NCBI GenBank assembly: GCA_023381895.1
Contig: JAMCTA010000070.1
Span: 1-63,913, forward strand
From: Chloroflexota bacterium
GTDB taxonomy: Bacteria > Chloroflexota > UBA4733
Direction of reading: 5' to 3'
Length of the DNA stretch: 63,913 nucleotides
The notes beneath the pieces were generated by a model that had not been told where the DNA came from, did not search any database, and was given only the letters and a program-made list of their open reading frames with translations. A program made the position numbers and the translations under genes. Positions 25,484 through 34,765 of this stretch are shown here, piece after piece (within the stretch, counting starts at the first letter, position 1; each line of letters begins with the position of its first letter).

Positions 25484-27247
25484 CTAACGCACTGTTACGC
25501 TCTTCGCCAGATTCCGCGGTCGATCAGGATCGTGCCCGCGTAGTAAGGCAACGCGGTAGGCCAGCGTTTGGGCAACCACCGCAGTCGCTAGCCACCATCC
25601 AGGTCCGGACAGTGTCACTGGCAACACCTCATCGAAGGCCGCGTGCACACGCTGGGCGATACCAATAGTGAACGCCCCGCGCGCCCGGACTTCCATAGCA
25701 GCAGCAATGAGGGCGGGCTCAGAACCATCAGCAGGAGCCAGGAGCAAACATGGTGTACCAGCTGAGATGAGTGCAATAACCCCGTGCTTGAGCTCTCCCG
25801 AAGAGAAGCCCTCCGCGTGCAGATAGCTTCCCTCTTTGATCTTGAGCGCCGCCTCGAGAGCGATCGCAGTGCTTCTCCCTCGACCGAGACAGTACAGATG
25901 CTCCTGGTTGGCAACCCGTTCTGCAAGACCGATGATCCGTCCCTGGTAGCTATCGCCGAGAATTTCCTCAATGGTATCGGCGGCATCACGGAGTGCACGC
26001 TGACCGGAAGCCATATCACCCAGCAGAGCGGCCTCGATCAAGGTGATAATTCCGACCTTTGCCAGGAACGACTTCGTCGCCAGCACACAGCGCTCAGGAC
26101 CAGCGCGGAGCCTGATGGCTGAATCTGCCAATCGTGCCAGCGTAGACCACCCGGCATTGACGAGGGCTGTAATCCTTGCCCCCTGCTTCCGCGCATAGTG
26201 CAGCGCATCGAGAATGTCGATGGTTTCGCCACTCTGCGATAGCGCTAGCAGCAGTCCTCCTGGGCCGACCGCGTCGGCAAGAAAGGCGAACTCGGAGCCA
26301 GGCACCGCGTGGGAGCGCTTCCCGGCCGCTGCCAGCACGTAGCGTGCATAGAGGGAAGCGTGATAGGCAGTCCCGCAGCCAACCCAGGTCACCGACGTAG
26401 CATCTCGAATGTCCTGGGCCAGTCGCGCCGCCTCCTCGACGGCGTCGGTGGAGAGCAGACGGAGCAGACGCGGCTGCTCGGCCATCTCTCGCCACATCCA
26501 GTGTTCCCCCTCATCGAGAGTGACGTCAGAGGCATCGCCCTCCAGAGGAAGCAGTCGGGGAGTGATCCAGCTTCCCAAGCGCATATCCATCACGCGCACG
26601 GTTTCCCGCTCGATGACAGCCAGCCGGCCATCTTCAAGCACGATCATTTGGTTGCTGACACCATACAGGGCCGCGGGGTCTGACGCCAGATGCGCTTCCC
26701 CGCCAGCCAGAGCCACCACTAGCGGGGATCCTGAGGTCGCTGCCACGAGCCGTTCTCCCGAGCGATCCAGAACTGCGATGCCATTCACTCCCGCGAGCTG
26801 GCAAAAGGCGGCGAGCACCGCGTGGTGAAGGCTTGGGGCGGATCTCAGTTCTTCTTCCACGAGATGAATGATGGCTTCAGAGTCGGTTTCTGACTGGAAC
26901 ACGTGTCCCCGAGCTGATAAGCGCTGCCGCAACTCCTCGGTATTCTCAACGATGCCATTGTGCACGAGAGCCAGTGTGCCACTGCAATCCATATGCGGGT
27001 GAGCATTTGACTCGGTAACGCCGCCATGAGTTGCCCAACGCGTATGACCCGAGGCTGACCTTCCCTCGGGCAAGCCTAGCCCTTCTACATCCACCCGGCC
27101 AGTACGGCGGGCCAGGGTAACGTGTCCGCTCTCTACCGCTGCAACACCCCAAGAGTCATACCCACGGTATTCGAGACGCTTGAGTCCCTCCACCACTGTG
27201 GACGCGGCTCCGCCGCCCCTTCCGAGGTATCCATAGATTCCACACAT
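25484..27247 (-). CDS. glmS: Glutamine-fructose-6-phosphate aminotransferase (isomerizing)
   Basis: The 587-residue enzyme makes glucosamine-6-phosphate from fructose-6-phosphate and glutamine, the entry to amino-sugar and peptidoglycan synthesis. Met-Cys at the start (MCGIYGYLG) provides the N-terminal nucleophile Cys, so ATG 27247 is the true start, with GGAGG just upstream, not the longer frame. The glutaminase domain (1-230) has YRGYDSWGVA, GHTRWATHG and HNGIVEN. Two SIS domains follow (LSQSGETIDIL and LGRGRSTAIALEAALKIKE). The C-terminus ends NLAKSVTVR with the conserved Lys. No glmS ribozyme is visible upstream. nagB at 63105 catalyses the opposing step. Confidence 0.95.
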   Translation of the reverse strand: MCGIYGYLGRGGGAASTVVEGLKRLEYRGYDSWGVAAVESGHVTLARRTGRVDVEGLGLPEGRSASGHTRWATHGGVTESNAHPHMDCSGTLALVHNGIVENTEELRQRLSARGHVFQSETDSEAIIHLVEEELRSAPSLHHAVLAAFCQLAGVNGIAVLDRSGERLVAATSGSPLVVALAGGEAHLASDPAALYGVSNQMIVLEDGRLAVIERETVRVMDMRLGSWITPRLLPLEGDASDVTLDEGEHWMWREMAEQPRLLRLLSTDAVEEAARLAQDIRDATSVTWVGCGTAYHASLYARYVLAAAGKRSHAVPGSEFAFLADAVGPGGLLLALSQSGETIDILDALHYARKQGARITALVNAGWSTLARLADSAIRLRAGPERCVLATKSFLAKVGIITLIEAALLGDMASGQRALRDAADTIEEILGDSYQGRIIGLAERVANQEHLYCLGRGRSTAIALEAALKIKEGSYLHAEGFSSGELKHGVIALISAGTPCLLLAPADGSEPALIAAAMEVRARGAFTIGIAQRVHAAFDEVLPVTLSGPGWWLATAVVAQTLAYRVALLRGHDPDRPRNLAKSVTVR

Positions 27248-27261
27248 GCCGGCCTCCGCCC

Positions 27262-28224
27262 TCACGCCACAACTGCACAGGTATCTTGCCAGACAAAGAG
27301 ACGATTGTTGGTACCGCTGCTCCCAGCGGAGTACTTCTGTGATGAGTCTTTCGCCCCTGCAGGATGCAGACTCTGGGACGCTACGCTCGCCCCCCGTCTA
27401 CTCAAGACGGCGGATGAGAGGTTGGGTGACAAAACGATGACGGCGAACAACGCCGTAAGTGTACCGCCCCCCGCAACAGCAAGCGGAGCGCCCCATTGCT
27501 GAGCTGCGGCGCCCATAATCAATGAGCTGAATGGCATGAGTCCGAATGTCGTCAGTGTGAAGATGCTGAGAACTCGACCCTTCAGACGATCGGGGCCAGG
27601 GTCTGAAGAAAAGTCTGGTTGAGGGTACCGTAAAGCGAGCTGGAACCACTAGCTATAATCAAGAGAATCAACGCCATCAGTGAAGGAGGCTGGGCCAGCA
27701 CCGTAGCGAGCGACAATGATGCCGGCCAGCAACGGGCCAATGAGACGGCTGGTTTGAAACTGGGCAGAGTTGATCCCGATGGCATTTTGAAGTTCGTCCT
27801 TGGTCACGAGGGCCGAGATGATGCCTTGCCGCACGGGCGTGTTGATGGCATTTACGAGACCGGAGGAGAAGGCGACCGCGAAAATCTCGGCAACGTTGAC
27901 AACGTGTAGGAGTGTCAAAGCGGAGAGTAAGAACGCCAGTACCATTTGCGCAGTCTGTGTTCCGACCACCAACCGGCGGCGCTCGATATGATCGGCCATC
28001 ACATCGCCAACCACGGTCAGGAAATAGAAACGAAATAGCCTGTATGAAGCTCACTGTGCCGAGCAAGAAGGCAAAACCGTGATCTGATAGACAAGCCAGC
28101 TCTGAGCGAGATTCTGCATCCAGGTACCGATGTTGAACAGCAACGCTCCCGTCCAGTACAAACGAAAGTCTGCGTTTCGCCGGAGCGCACCGAGAGTGTC
28201 AAGCGTCTCGGTCAAGGCATACAT
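27262..28224 (-). pseudogene. MFS exporter (EntS/MFS_3-like) broken by several frameshifts
   Basis: Collinear pieces on the minus strand rebuild one transporter. ATG 28224 gives MYALTETLDTLGALRRNADF, then LYWTGALLFNIGTWMQNLAQSW. After shifts come LLGTVSFIQAISFLF, GDVMADHIERRRLVVG, NTPVRQGIISALVTKDEL, NSAQFQTSRLIGPLLAGIIV, LNQTFLQTLAP and finally LIMGAAAQQWGAPLAV. At least four frame changes are needed. When intact it would be a ~400-residue drug or siderophore exporter of the major facilitator superfamily. The neighbouring glmS is intact, so decay is local. It ends 15 bases before glmS begins. Confidence 0.8.
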
Positions 28225-28301
28225 CCATCAAGTGGCTCGTGGTACGGATCAAACGAGGTTGCTCGCTCGATACAGTAGCACGTGTCATAAGCGCTGCCGC
28301 T

Positions 28302-28331
28302 TTGCCCCGACTTCTCTGCACTAGGTATCAT
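28302..28331 (+). promoter_or_regulatory. Probable promoter of the LacD-type aldolase
   Basis: TTGCCC (28302-28307) and TATCAT (28326-28331) are separated by 18 bases and lie about 40 bases ahead of the TTG start. The -10 differs from consensus at one position and the -35 at two. Confidence 0.4.
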
Positions 28332-28371
28332 CGGTGAGTGGTGCGCTCATAAAGGGGAGAGGATAGACACA

Positions 28372-29373
28372 TTGGCATTGACAGTGGGGAAAATTCGCGG
28401 TCTACAACAGATCTCCTCCCCTGCGGGCATCTTCACGATGACGGCGATGGATCAGCGTGGCTCTCTCGCAGGGCTCATGCGGCCACAGGATCCGAGTTCA
28501 GTGACGTATGAAGAGCTCAAGCAGGTCAAGATCGAGCTCGCCGCAGTCTTTGGGCCTTTGTCAAGCGCGGTGCTGCTGGACCCGCTCTACGGAGCGGCGG
28601 AAGCAATCGCCTATGGAGCGCTGCCAGGTCGAACCGGCCTCTTGGTTGCGTGGGAAGAGTCCGGCTATACGCCGGACGGCTCGGGCCGCCTTACGCAAGT
28701 CCAGCCGGGCTGGAGTGTCGCGAAGATCAAGCGCATGGGTGCGTCCGCCGTCAAGCTCTTGGTGTATTACCATCCCGACGAGGCCAAGTCAGCCGAGCAC
28801 CAACGCGCGATCGTCAGGCAGGTCGTTACTGACTGTGCAACGCACGACATCCCTGCCGTCGTCGAAGCGGTGGCCTACGGCATCAACGGTCTCAAGACCG
28901 ACACAGCGGAGTTTGCGGCTCAGAAGCCTAGACTCGTGATTCGCACCGCCCAGGAATTGAGCCCATTGGGCTTCGACGTGTTCAAGGCTGAGTTCCCTGC
29001 AGATCTCAAGTTCGAATCAGACGAGGGTAAGATGGCCGACTGGTGTCGTCAGCTGAACGACAGTTGTCCGGTACCGTGGGTCATTCTCAGTGCCGGCGTA
29101 GACATAAGCTTGTTCCGCAAGCAGGTGGAGATCGCTTGCAAGCATGGTGCATCCGGATTCCTCGCCGGTCGCGCTATCTGGAAGGATGGGATCCGAATCG
29201 CCGGCGGCGCTGAGCGCCGGCGCTGGCTGGAGACTACCGGTGTAGACAACTTGCGCCAGTGCATCGATCTGGCCCAGGAGTTCGCCATCCCGTGGACGAA
29301 GAAGCTCGGCCGCCCGCTCGCAGCAGCGGCTGATGTCTCCGAGGGCTGGCTGCAACGCTACCCCTCGGCATAG
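28372..29373 (+). CDS. Tagatose-1,6-bisphosphate aldolase family (LacD-like class I aldolase)
   Basis: The protein is 333 residues with the LacD/class I aldolase layout: MTAMDQRGSLAGL near the N-terminus, VLLDPLYG, and GASAVKLLVYYHPDE, where the Lys is the likely Schiff-base residue. VVEAVAYGING, DVFKAEFPAD and GASGFLAGRAIWKDG follow. It would cleave a ketose bisphosphate to dihydroxyacetone phosphate and glyceraldehyde 3-phosphate, or a related sulfo- or deoxy-sugar. The start is TTG 28372 behind GAGAGGA. No lac or tagatose kinase genes lie beside it, so the true substrate is open. Confidence 0.8.
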   Translation: MALTVGKIRGLQQISSPAGIFTMTAMDQRGSLAGLMRPQDPSSVTYEELKQVKIELAAVFGPLSSAVLLDPLYGAAEAIAYGALPGRTGLLVAWEESGYTPDGSGRLTQVQPGWSVAKIKRMGASAVKLLVYYHPDEAKSAEHQRAIVRQVVTDCATHDIPAVVEAVAYGINGLKTDTAEFAAQKPRLVIRTAQELSPLGFDVFKAEFPADLKFESDEGKMADWCRQLNDSCPVPWVILSAGVDISLFRKQVEIACKHGASGFLAGRAIWKDGIRIAGGAERRRWLETTGVDNLRQCIDLAQEFAIPWTKKLGRPLAAAADVSEGWLQRYPSA

Positions 29374-29389
29374 CAGGGATGAGGTCACT

Positions 29390-29689
29390 GTGGCCACTGA
29401 TGGCACCGTAACAGTACGTATCGATCTCACCACCCAAACAGTCGCGGTGGAGCTAGCCGGACCGACAGTGTCACTCGAAGACGTCGGTATCGTGAGCGCC
29501 GTGGTTCAGTCAGATGAAGAGGCCGAGCGCCTTGCCTTGTTTCTCACGACGGAAGAGGCCGAGGTGCTACAGAAGATGGTCGATTACGTACTGGAGCGCG
29601 TGAAGATCAGCATCAGCAGCCGGTCAACGCTCGAGGGCCTCACTCCTCGGTTATCCGCGTTCATCTCTCAGGCGCAGATATTGACGTAG
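29390..29689 (+). CDS. Small uncharacterised protein (99 residues)
   Basis: The start is GTG 29390 with GGGATGAGG upstream, 16 bases after the aldolase stop, so it is probably cotranscribed. The protein is acidic and shows a short beta-rich N-terminus (VTVRIDLTTQTVAVEL) and a helical centre (EEAERLALFLTTEEAEVLQKMVDYVLERV in parts). No membrane segment or known motif is seen. Function unknown. Confidence 0.65.
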   Translation: MATDGTVTVRIDLTTQTVAVELAGPTVSLEDVGIVSAVVQSDEEAERLALFLTTEEAEVLQKMVDYVLERVKISISSRSTLEGLTPRLSAFISQAQILT

Positions 29690-29790
29690 AGGCGCACGCT
29701 ACTCCCGCACTTATACAGCTTTGATCCCGGCCATTCTTGACGTCTCAAGACAATGAATCCACTTCTATGAGCGGTAGAGGAGAGCTGTGA

Positions 29791-31065
29791 GTGCATCCGG
29801 AGCCGGTGCCTTCCCACTATCGCTGGAACTTCACCGTGTTGAGCCTCGACATTGCCTCATATTCACTGGCAACCTCTTTTGTTTCCTTCTCCACCATCTT
29901 GCCAGCATTCATAGAGCATCTCACTAGGTCTGAAGTTGCCATCGGCATTCTGGCCGCACTCAGCACTGCTGGCTATGCCCTGCCGAACTTTCTCTTTGTG
30001 CCTATCACCGAGCGTGTCCGGCGCAAGAAGTTGCTCATTCTCTGGGTCACACCCGGTGAACGCCTCCCATATTTGCTCTTAGCGCTCGTTGCCGCATTTC
30101 TCGCGACGACCCATCCTTATCTCGCCATCGTTTTCACGTTTCTGCTACTCGGAGTGTTCACAGGTACGGGCGGAGCGTTGACCCCAGCGTGGCTCGATCT
30201 GATAGCGCGAGCGATTCCCGCTCGGCGACGCGGGGCATTCTTCGGCCGGAGTTATGCACTTGCCGGTGCAACAGGAGTGGTCGGAGCCTTCATCTCGCAG
30301 ATGCTGCTTGCTCGTGAACCCTTTCCAACAGCCTTCGTACACTTGTACTTGCTTGGGTTCATGTTTGTGATGATCAGCTACGGCTTCTTCGCCCTCAATC
30401 GCGAGGTGGATCCTCTCGAAAGTCGAGGAAGAGAGTCTGTTGCTAGCTGGCTGCGCGTGCTTGTTCCTACACTCAAGAGAGATCGGAACTTCTCCTGGTA
30501 TCTCCTGGCGATGGTGCTCGCATCATTGGCAAATAGTGCTGCCGGCTTCTTTACCGCTTTCGCGCTCCGAAGGCTCCATGCCCCCGACGCGACCGTCGCC
30601 CTCTACACCGCTGCACTTCTCGCATCCCAGACCGTGTTCAACCTCATCTGGGGCTGGCTCGCCGATCGCTATGGACACAAGCTCGTGCTGGCATGCGGTA
30701 TCGCTACTCTTGGTAGTGCCACCGTCATCGCCCTGCTTATTCCCACAGCGACCCTCTTCGCTGTGGTCTTCACGCTCCTCGGTGCGGGACAGAGCGCCTA
30801 CACGCTCTCGCGCCTCGCCATCGTGCTCGAGTTCTCTTCACACGATCGCCGTCCCACGTATATCGGACTCGCCAGCCTCGCACTCGCCCCTCTCGCCCTC
30901 ATTGGACCGCTTGCAGGCGGGGCTATCATTGACCGCCTCGGGTTCGGAGTCACTTTCACTGGCTATGCTGTCGCTGGTATCTTCGCACTCAGTATCCTGG
31001 TGTGGAAGGTGCGAGAGCCACGCTCGGCGACAGCAGGGCATGAGCCTGCCTTTCTGGTTGAGTGA
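29791..31065 (+). CDS. MFS transporter
   Basis: A 424-residue polytopic protein with about 12 hydrophobic segments. The loop 2-3 basic motif reads ERVRRKKL, and the second-half counterpart is WGWLADRYGHKLVL, typical of the major facilitator superfamily. The N-terminal DIASYSLATSFVSFSTILPAF resembles uncharacterised prokaryotic exporters. GTG 29791 follows AGAGGAGAG. It is a single gene, convergent with the ABC permease at 31108. The substrate is unknown. Confidence 0.85.
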   Translation: MHPEPVPSHYRWNFTVLSLDIASYSLATSFVSFSTILPAFIEHLTRSEVAIGILAALSTAGYALPNFLFVPITERVRRKKLLILWVTPGERLPYLLLALVAAFLATTHPYLAIVFTFLLLGVFTGTGGALTPAWLDLIARAIPARRRGAFFGRSYALAGATGVVGAFISQMLLAREPFPTAFVHLYLLGFMFVMISYGFFALNREVDPLESRGRESVASWLRVLVPTLKRDRNFSWYLLAMVLASLANSAAGFFTAFALRRLHAPDATVALYTAALLASQTVFNLIWGWLADRYGHKLVLACGIATLGSATVIALLIPTATLFAVVFTLLGAGQSAYTLSRLAIVLEFSSHDRRPTYIGLASLALAPLALIGPLAGGAIIDRLGFGVTFTGYAVAGIFALSILVWKVREPRSATAGHEPAFLVE

Positions 31066-31107
31066 CGGTCACATATCAGGACCACGAAGCATTCCGTAAT
31101 GCAGCTA

Positions 31108-31959
31108 CTACATGTCCCGGTTCGAGAACATCCGGATACCGAGGAGCAGCATAGCAACGATCCATAGTACTGACCAGATGACATAGGCGGGAGTCGGCGG
31201 AGCGAAGACGAGAAATGGAGCGTTCCCAGGGTTGTTTCGAACCGCCTGCGTACCAAGAACGATAGCCAGTGGCTCGAAGCAGTAAAGCGCACCGCGCCAC
31301 AATCCATCAGTTGGAATGATCAGGCTTGCCACCGTGCCAATAGTCGTCGCCGCACTATTGCTGAGTGCTTGCCCGATGACTCCGATGATGCCGGCAATCC
31401 ACGCGACACCGTAGAGAATCACGATACTCATGCCTACAGCAAGCGGAGGCCAGCGCGTACTCGCCAGAAGAGAGAGCGTCAACAATGAGACGCCTTCGGC
31501 GCAGAGGTAGAGCAGCCCGATTCTAGGATGGGGCGGTACGTAGCCCGTAGTAAGACTGGCGAGGAGTACCTCGCCAAGCACGAAGGAGCTCGCGTATAAG
31601 ATCAGCGCGAAGCACAAGGCCAGCCATTTGCCAGCGATGATCTCCCACCGAGCCAGAGGACGCGGCAAGATTGCCAGCATGATGCCAGAGTCGATGTCGC
31701 TCGCGACGGCAGGGGCAGCAACGACAGCGGCGCCAATAGCAAGCACAGCATTGAACATGAACAAGATGAGCATCAAGATGACTCCAGCGAACAGTCGCAC
31801 GGTTTCCGGAGTACACGCAGCACCGTCACAGGCCAAGCTGGCAATGTGGGCAAGTCCCCAACCAGAGGGTGCAAGCATCGCTAGTGACGAGAGAATGACG
31901 GCAAGCACCAAGCGTCGTCGCACCAGCTCGAGCAGCGTATAGCGGCTAATCGTGAGCAC
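31108..31959 (-). CDS. ABC transporter permease (ABC-2 type)
   Basis: A 283-residue membrane protein with six hydrophobic segments and the ABC-2 layout: an N-terminal amphipathic start SRYTLLELVRRRL, then ASDIDSGIMLAILPRPLARW in the cytoplasmic loop after helix 2, typical of permeases that partner drug-export ATPases. I chose GTG 31959, with GGAGG 6 bases upstream; it overlaps the ATPase end by 14 bases, so the two are translationally linked. The open frame extends further back into the ATPase gene but that part is not real. It is the last gene of the sigma/anti-sigma/ABC operon. Confidence 0.85.
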   Translation of the reverse strand: MLTISRYTLLELVRRRLVLAVILSSLAMLAPSGWGLAHIASLACDGAACTPETVRLFAGVILMLILFMFNAVLAIGAAVVAAPAVASDIDSGIMLAILPRPLARWEIIAGKWLALCFALILYASSFVLGEVLLASLTTGYVPPHPRIGLLYLCAEGVSLLTLSLLASTRWPPLAVGMSIVILYGVAWIAGIIGVIGQALSNSAATTIGTVASLIIPTDGLWRGALYCFEPLAIVLGTQAVRNNPGNAPFLVFAPPTPAYVIWSVLWIVAMLLLGIRMFSNRDM

Positions 31960-32914
31960 GCGACGCCTCCGGCTGCTGGAGCAACTCCAAGAATCGCTCT
32001 TCGAGCGACTGGTGGAGTGGCTCGAGCGCATAGAGTCGCGCTCCTCCTGAGACGAGTGTCTGCACAAGCGCGGGGATCTGATTCTCGGTGAGTCCAGCAA
32101 CAAGGTAACTACCGCTCTCCTCCCGCACGCTGCCAAAGGCGCGCAACTGTTCCAAGAGAGCCGCAGAGACGTTAGTAGCGCGGATGCGCACATTCGCGGC
32201 AACACCAAGGAGCTGCTCAAGCCGCCCCATCGCGACGACCGACCCACGATGGATGACCGCAACCCGATCACACACGAGCTCGACCTCTGAGAGGAGGTGT
32301 GAATTGAGGAAAACAGTGACACCGTCATCTCGTAACCGGCGTATGATTTCGCGAACCTCGTGGCGTCCCACGGGGTCGAGAGCCGAGGTCGGTTCGTCGA
32401 GGAGCACAAGTCTTGGGCGCCCTAGAAGAGCTACGGCTAGCCCCAAGCGCTGCTGCATTCCTTTCGAGAACGTGCCAGCGCGATCCCTGGCACGATTCGT
32501 CAGGTCCACAATGTTCAGCACTCTCCGGATCTCGGCGTCGCGCCCCGGCGAATCCAGCCCAGCCAGCTCCGCGTGAAGCCTGCACACTTCGAAAGCCGAG
32601 AGCCAATCCTGGTACCGGAAGAGCTCCGGAAGATATCCAAGCCAGCGACGCGCCGGTCGATTGCCTAGTGGAGCCCCAAGAACCTGACCATCCCCATTCG
32701 AGGGATGAGTCAGTCCTACAAGCATCTTGACCGCTGTGGTCTTACCAGCACCATTCGGACCCAAGAATCCAAAGACCTCACCCTGGGGAACTTGCAGCGT
32801 GAGATCACGTACGGCCACTGCCTGCCCGTAGCGCTTACCTAAACCGCTCGTAGCGATGGCGAGGACAGATGGGGGAGGTGTATCTGCGCCATCTCTCCGA
32901 GAGGTAAGATTCAC
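31946..32914 (-). CDS. ABC transporter ATP-binding protein
   Basis: The protein is 322 residues. Walker A GPNGAGKTTAVKML (about residue 52), the Q-loop region YLPELFRYQDW, signature FSKGMQQRLGLA (about 150), Walker B LVLLDEPTSALD (about 170) and the switch His in FLNSHLLSEVE are all present. The C-terminal ~85 residues form the regulatory extension common to bacitracin-type and Cu-type exporters. The start is GTG 32914, 21 bases after the anti-sigma gene, and its end overlaps the permease. The pair forms an ABC-2 exporter under control of the upstream ECF sigma module. Confidence 0.92.
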   Translation of the reverse strand: MNLTSRRDGADTPPPSVLAIATSGLGKRYGQAVAVRDLTLQVPQGEVFGFLGPNGAGKTTAVKMLVGLTHPSNGDGQVLGAPLGNRPARRWLGYLPELFRYQDWLSAFEVCRLHAELAGLDSPGRDAEIRRVLNIVDLTNRARDRAGTFSKGMQQRLGLAVALLGRPRLVLLDEPTSALDPVGRHEVREIIRRLRDDGVTVFLNSHLLSEVELVCDRVAVIHRGSVVAMGRLEQLLGVAANVRIRATNVSAALLEQLRAFGSVREESGSYLVAGLTENQIPALVQTLVSGGARLYALEPLHQSLEERFLELLQQPEASRAHD

Positions 32915-32935
32915 GATTGACAGCGCCTCCGTGCG

Positions 32936-34123
32936 CTAGTGCAGGCTGTTCGCCAGCGCGATCACCTGATCCTTGGTGAAGGACCCACCGATGCCATACA
33001 CGATACCGTTGCGAACGAACACGGCGAAGCCAGCTACACCGGTCGAATCACCCACAACAACCGCCTGCGTGCCATCGTTGAGCGTCACGTTCTCAGCCAC
33101 GGCCTTATTGACCGGTATCGGAAGCGGTAATGTTGTCGCCGGATCGCCAAGCGAACGAATCGTCTGCTTCAGCTCAGGAGACACTCCTGGAACGCTGAGC
33201 ACATAGTTCTCGAGCTCCGCCACCGTAACATTGGCTCCCGTAGCAGTGAGTGTAGGGGCTCGAGACTCACCAACAATCAAGAAGGGACCAGTACTACTGA
33301 CGAGCTGTGCGGCGCTTGGTACCTTGCCGTCCCCCTGAGTGGCCTTCTGATTCTCCAGCTGGCTGAAATTGCCGAAGATCTCGGCGAAGGTGGCATTGGT
33401 GGAAAAGCGCAATGTCGCTCCGTCCAGGTTAGCCGGGAGTAGCGGGAGCTGCTGACCGGCTGCCTTTGCAGTAGCCGCGGCCTTAGCCGCGCTGAACGTG
33501 AAAGTTGCAGACTGCCCAGGGATGACCTCATACTTTGCGGTTGTCGGTACACCAGATGGCAACGCTCCTAGCTGAGGCACCGGAAGTCCCGCAGCAGCGC
33601 TTGCCGCGGCAGCCGATGGATAGCTCACCGGTGATCCGCTCTTGGTGACTGATAACGTTCCTAGCTCCTGAAGGCTTGACAGAGTCTGTAGTTCGCCAGA
33701 TGTGATGGGCACCGCGACGACGTGGGTAGGTTGGAACAGGGTGAGAAAGCTCTGAGCCAGCGCCCCAGCAGGAGTGAGCGCAAGTGCGGCGGCAATAGTC
33801 CCAGCAGTTGCGATGCCCACTAGAGGCTTCTGGAGTCGTGCAAGTTGCTGTCGCATGGGTGAAAGGAATCCCTTCTCTAAGTGCTGGGCGCTCAGTTGTT
33901 GCTCACGGGCGAGACGAGCGTTGAAACGCAGCAAGGCCACTGGAGCGTTGGGTGAGTAATCAGGGAGGTCGAGGCACCGCCCAACGAGCGTGGCGTCTTG
34001 CCGGGCAACCTCCAGCCTCATCTGGCACACGCCACACTCCTCCACGTGCTCGCGAGCCTGCCTGCTCACTAGCTGCGGCTCATCTCTCACACGCCTTAGC
34101 TCACTATCACCGAGATGTTTCAC
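32936..34123 (-). CDS. Anti-sigma factor with zinc finger and large extracytoplasmic domain
   Basis: The protein is 395 residues. The N-terminal domain has HVEECGVC, an H-x3-C-x2-C ZAS finger (about residues 26-33). A basic stretch precedes one membrane segment (about 98-125, IATAGTIAAALALTPAGALA). The remaining ~270 residues are external and Ala/Val/Thr-rich, with FAVFVRNGIVYGIGGSF near the end, resembling a DUF4367-like sensor fold. GTG 34123 has AAGGAGG upstream and overlaps the sigma gene by 17 bases; longer frames run inside the sigma gene. It should restrain the sigma factor and sense an envelope signal, possibly the ABC substrate. Confidence 0.8.
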   Translation of the reverse strand: MKHLGDSELRRVRDEPQLVSRQAREHVEECGVCQMRLEVARQDATLVGRCLDLPDYSPNAPVALLRFNARLAREQQLSAQHLEKGFLSPMRQQLARLQKPLVGIATAGTIAAALALTPAGALAQSFLTLFQPTHVVAVPITSGELQTLSSLQELGTLSVTKSGSPVSYPSAAAASAAAGLPVPQLGALPSGVPTTAKYEVIPGQSATFTFSAAKAAATAKAAGQQLPLLPANLDGATLRFSTNATFAEIFGNFSQLENQKATQGDGKVPSAAQLVSSTGPFLIVGESRAPTLTATGANVTVAELENYVLSVPGVSPELKQTIRSLGDPATTLPLPIPVNKAVAENVTLNDGTQAVVVGDSTGVAGFAVFVRNGIVYGIGGSFTKDQVIALANSLH

Positions 34124-34706
34124 GAGTGACCTCCTTCCGCAGCGCTGTTTCGGCACGTCGAAGCGTTGTACCTACCTGATCGACCGGCATACCTAGAGCC
34201 TGACTGATCTCTACGTAAGAGAGGCCACTATACCGAAGCATGAGAGCAGAAGCCTGCCGCTCCGGCAGCCGCCGCATCCAAGCCCGCACAGCCGCTTCTT
34301 GCTCCCGCCGCTCAACCTCCTGCTGCGGATCGAGTCCTAGCTCCCGACTCTGCTGCAATCGCTCCGTGGTCACGTAGTCCGCCGTCTCACGTGCTTCGCG
34401 CCGTTTCCGACTACGAATAACGTTGAGCGCCATGTGCACGGTGGCCGCATGCAGCCATGCGCTCGCGTACGGAGCATCAGCCGTGTGCCGACAATAGTAC
34501 GAGTAGAACACCTCCTGGGCAATGTCCTCCGCATCTCTCGCATCACCGAGCACGCGGTAGGCGATTGCTACGACACGAGGATACTCCGAAGAGAAAAGTT
34601 GCTCGAAGGTTCGAAATGGACGTACCTGAACCCTCGACACGAGACTCTCCACGGTCGTCGGCACGTGCTGCTGCTCTCTATCCTCGCAACCTCTGCTGTC
34701 ACTCAT
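34107..34706 (-). CDS. ECF-type RNA polymerase sigma factor
   Basis: The protein is 199 residues. Region 2 covers FEQLFSSEYPRVVAIAYRVLG, the acidic DARDAEDIAQEVF and WLHAATVHMALNVIRSRKRR. Region 4 has RLPERQASALMLRYSGLSY, VEISQALGMPVDQVGTTLRRA and ETALRKEV. It heads a minus-strand operon with its anti-sigma factor (17-base overlap) and an ABC exporter. This is a second sigma module in the window, unlike the first in both linker and partner. No clear ribosome site precedes ATG 34706, so the start may be slightly further in. Confidence 0.9.
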   Translation of the reverse strand: MSDSRGCEDREQQHVPTTVESLVSRVQVRPFRTFEQLFSSEYPRVVAIAYRVLGDARDAEDIAQEVFYSYYCRHTADAPYASAWLHAATVHMALNVIRSRKRREARETADYVTTERLQQSRELGLDPQQEVERREQEAAVRAWMRRLPERQASALMLRYSGLSYVEISQALGMPVDQVGTTLRRAETALRKEVTRETSR

Positions 34707-34765
34707 GAAGCACCGCAGTGCACCATTGTTGTGGCACGTGGCCCTGCTCAGGAGAGAAGAGCGTC

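Noticed and set aside
27240..27300. glmS ribozyme upstream of glmS
   Set aside because: The start region abuts a decayed MFS gene and shows no ribozyme core; the ribozyme is mainly found in Firmicutes.
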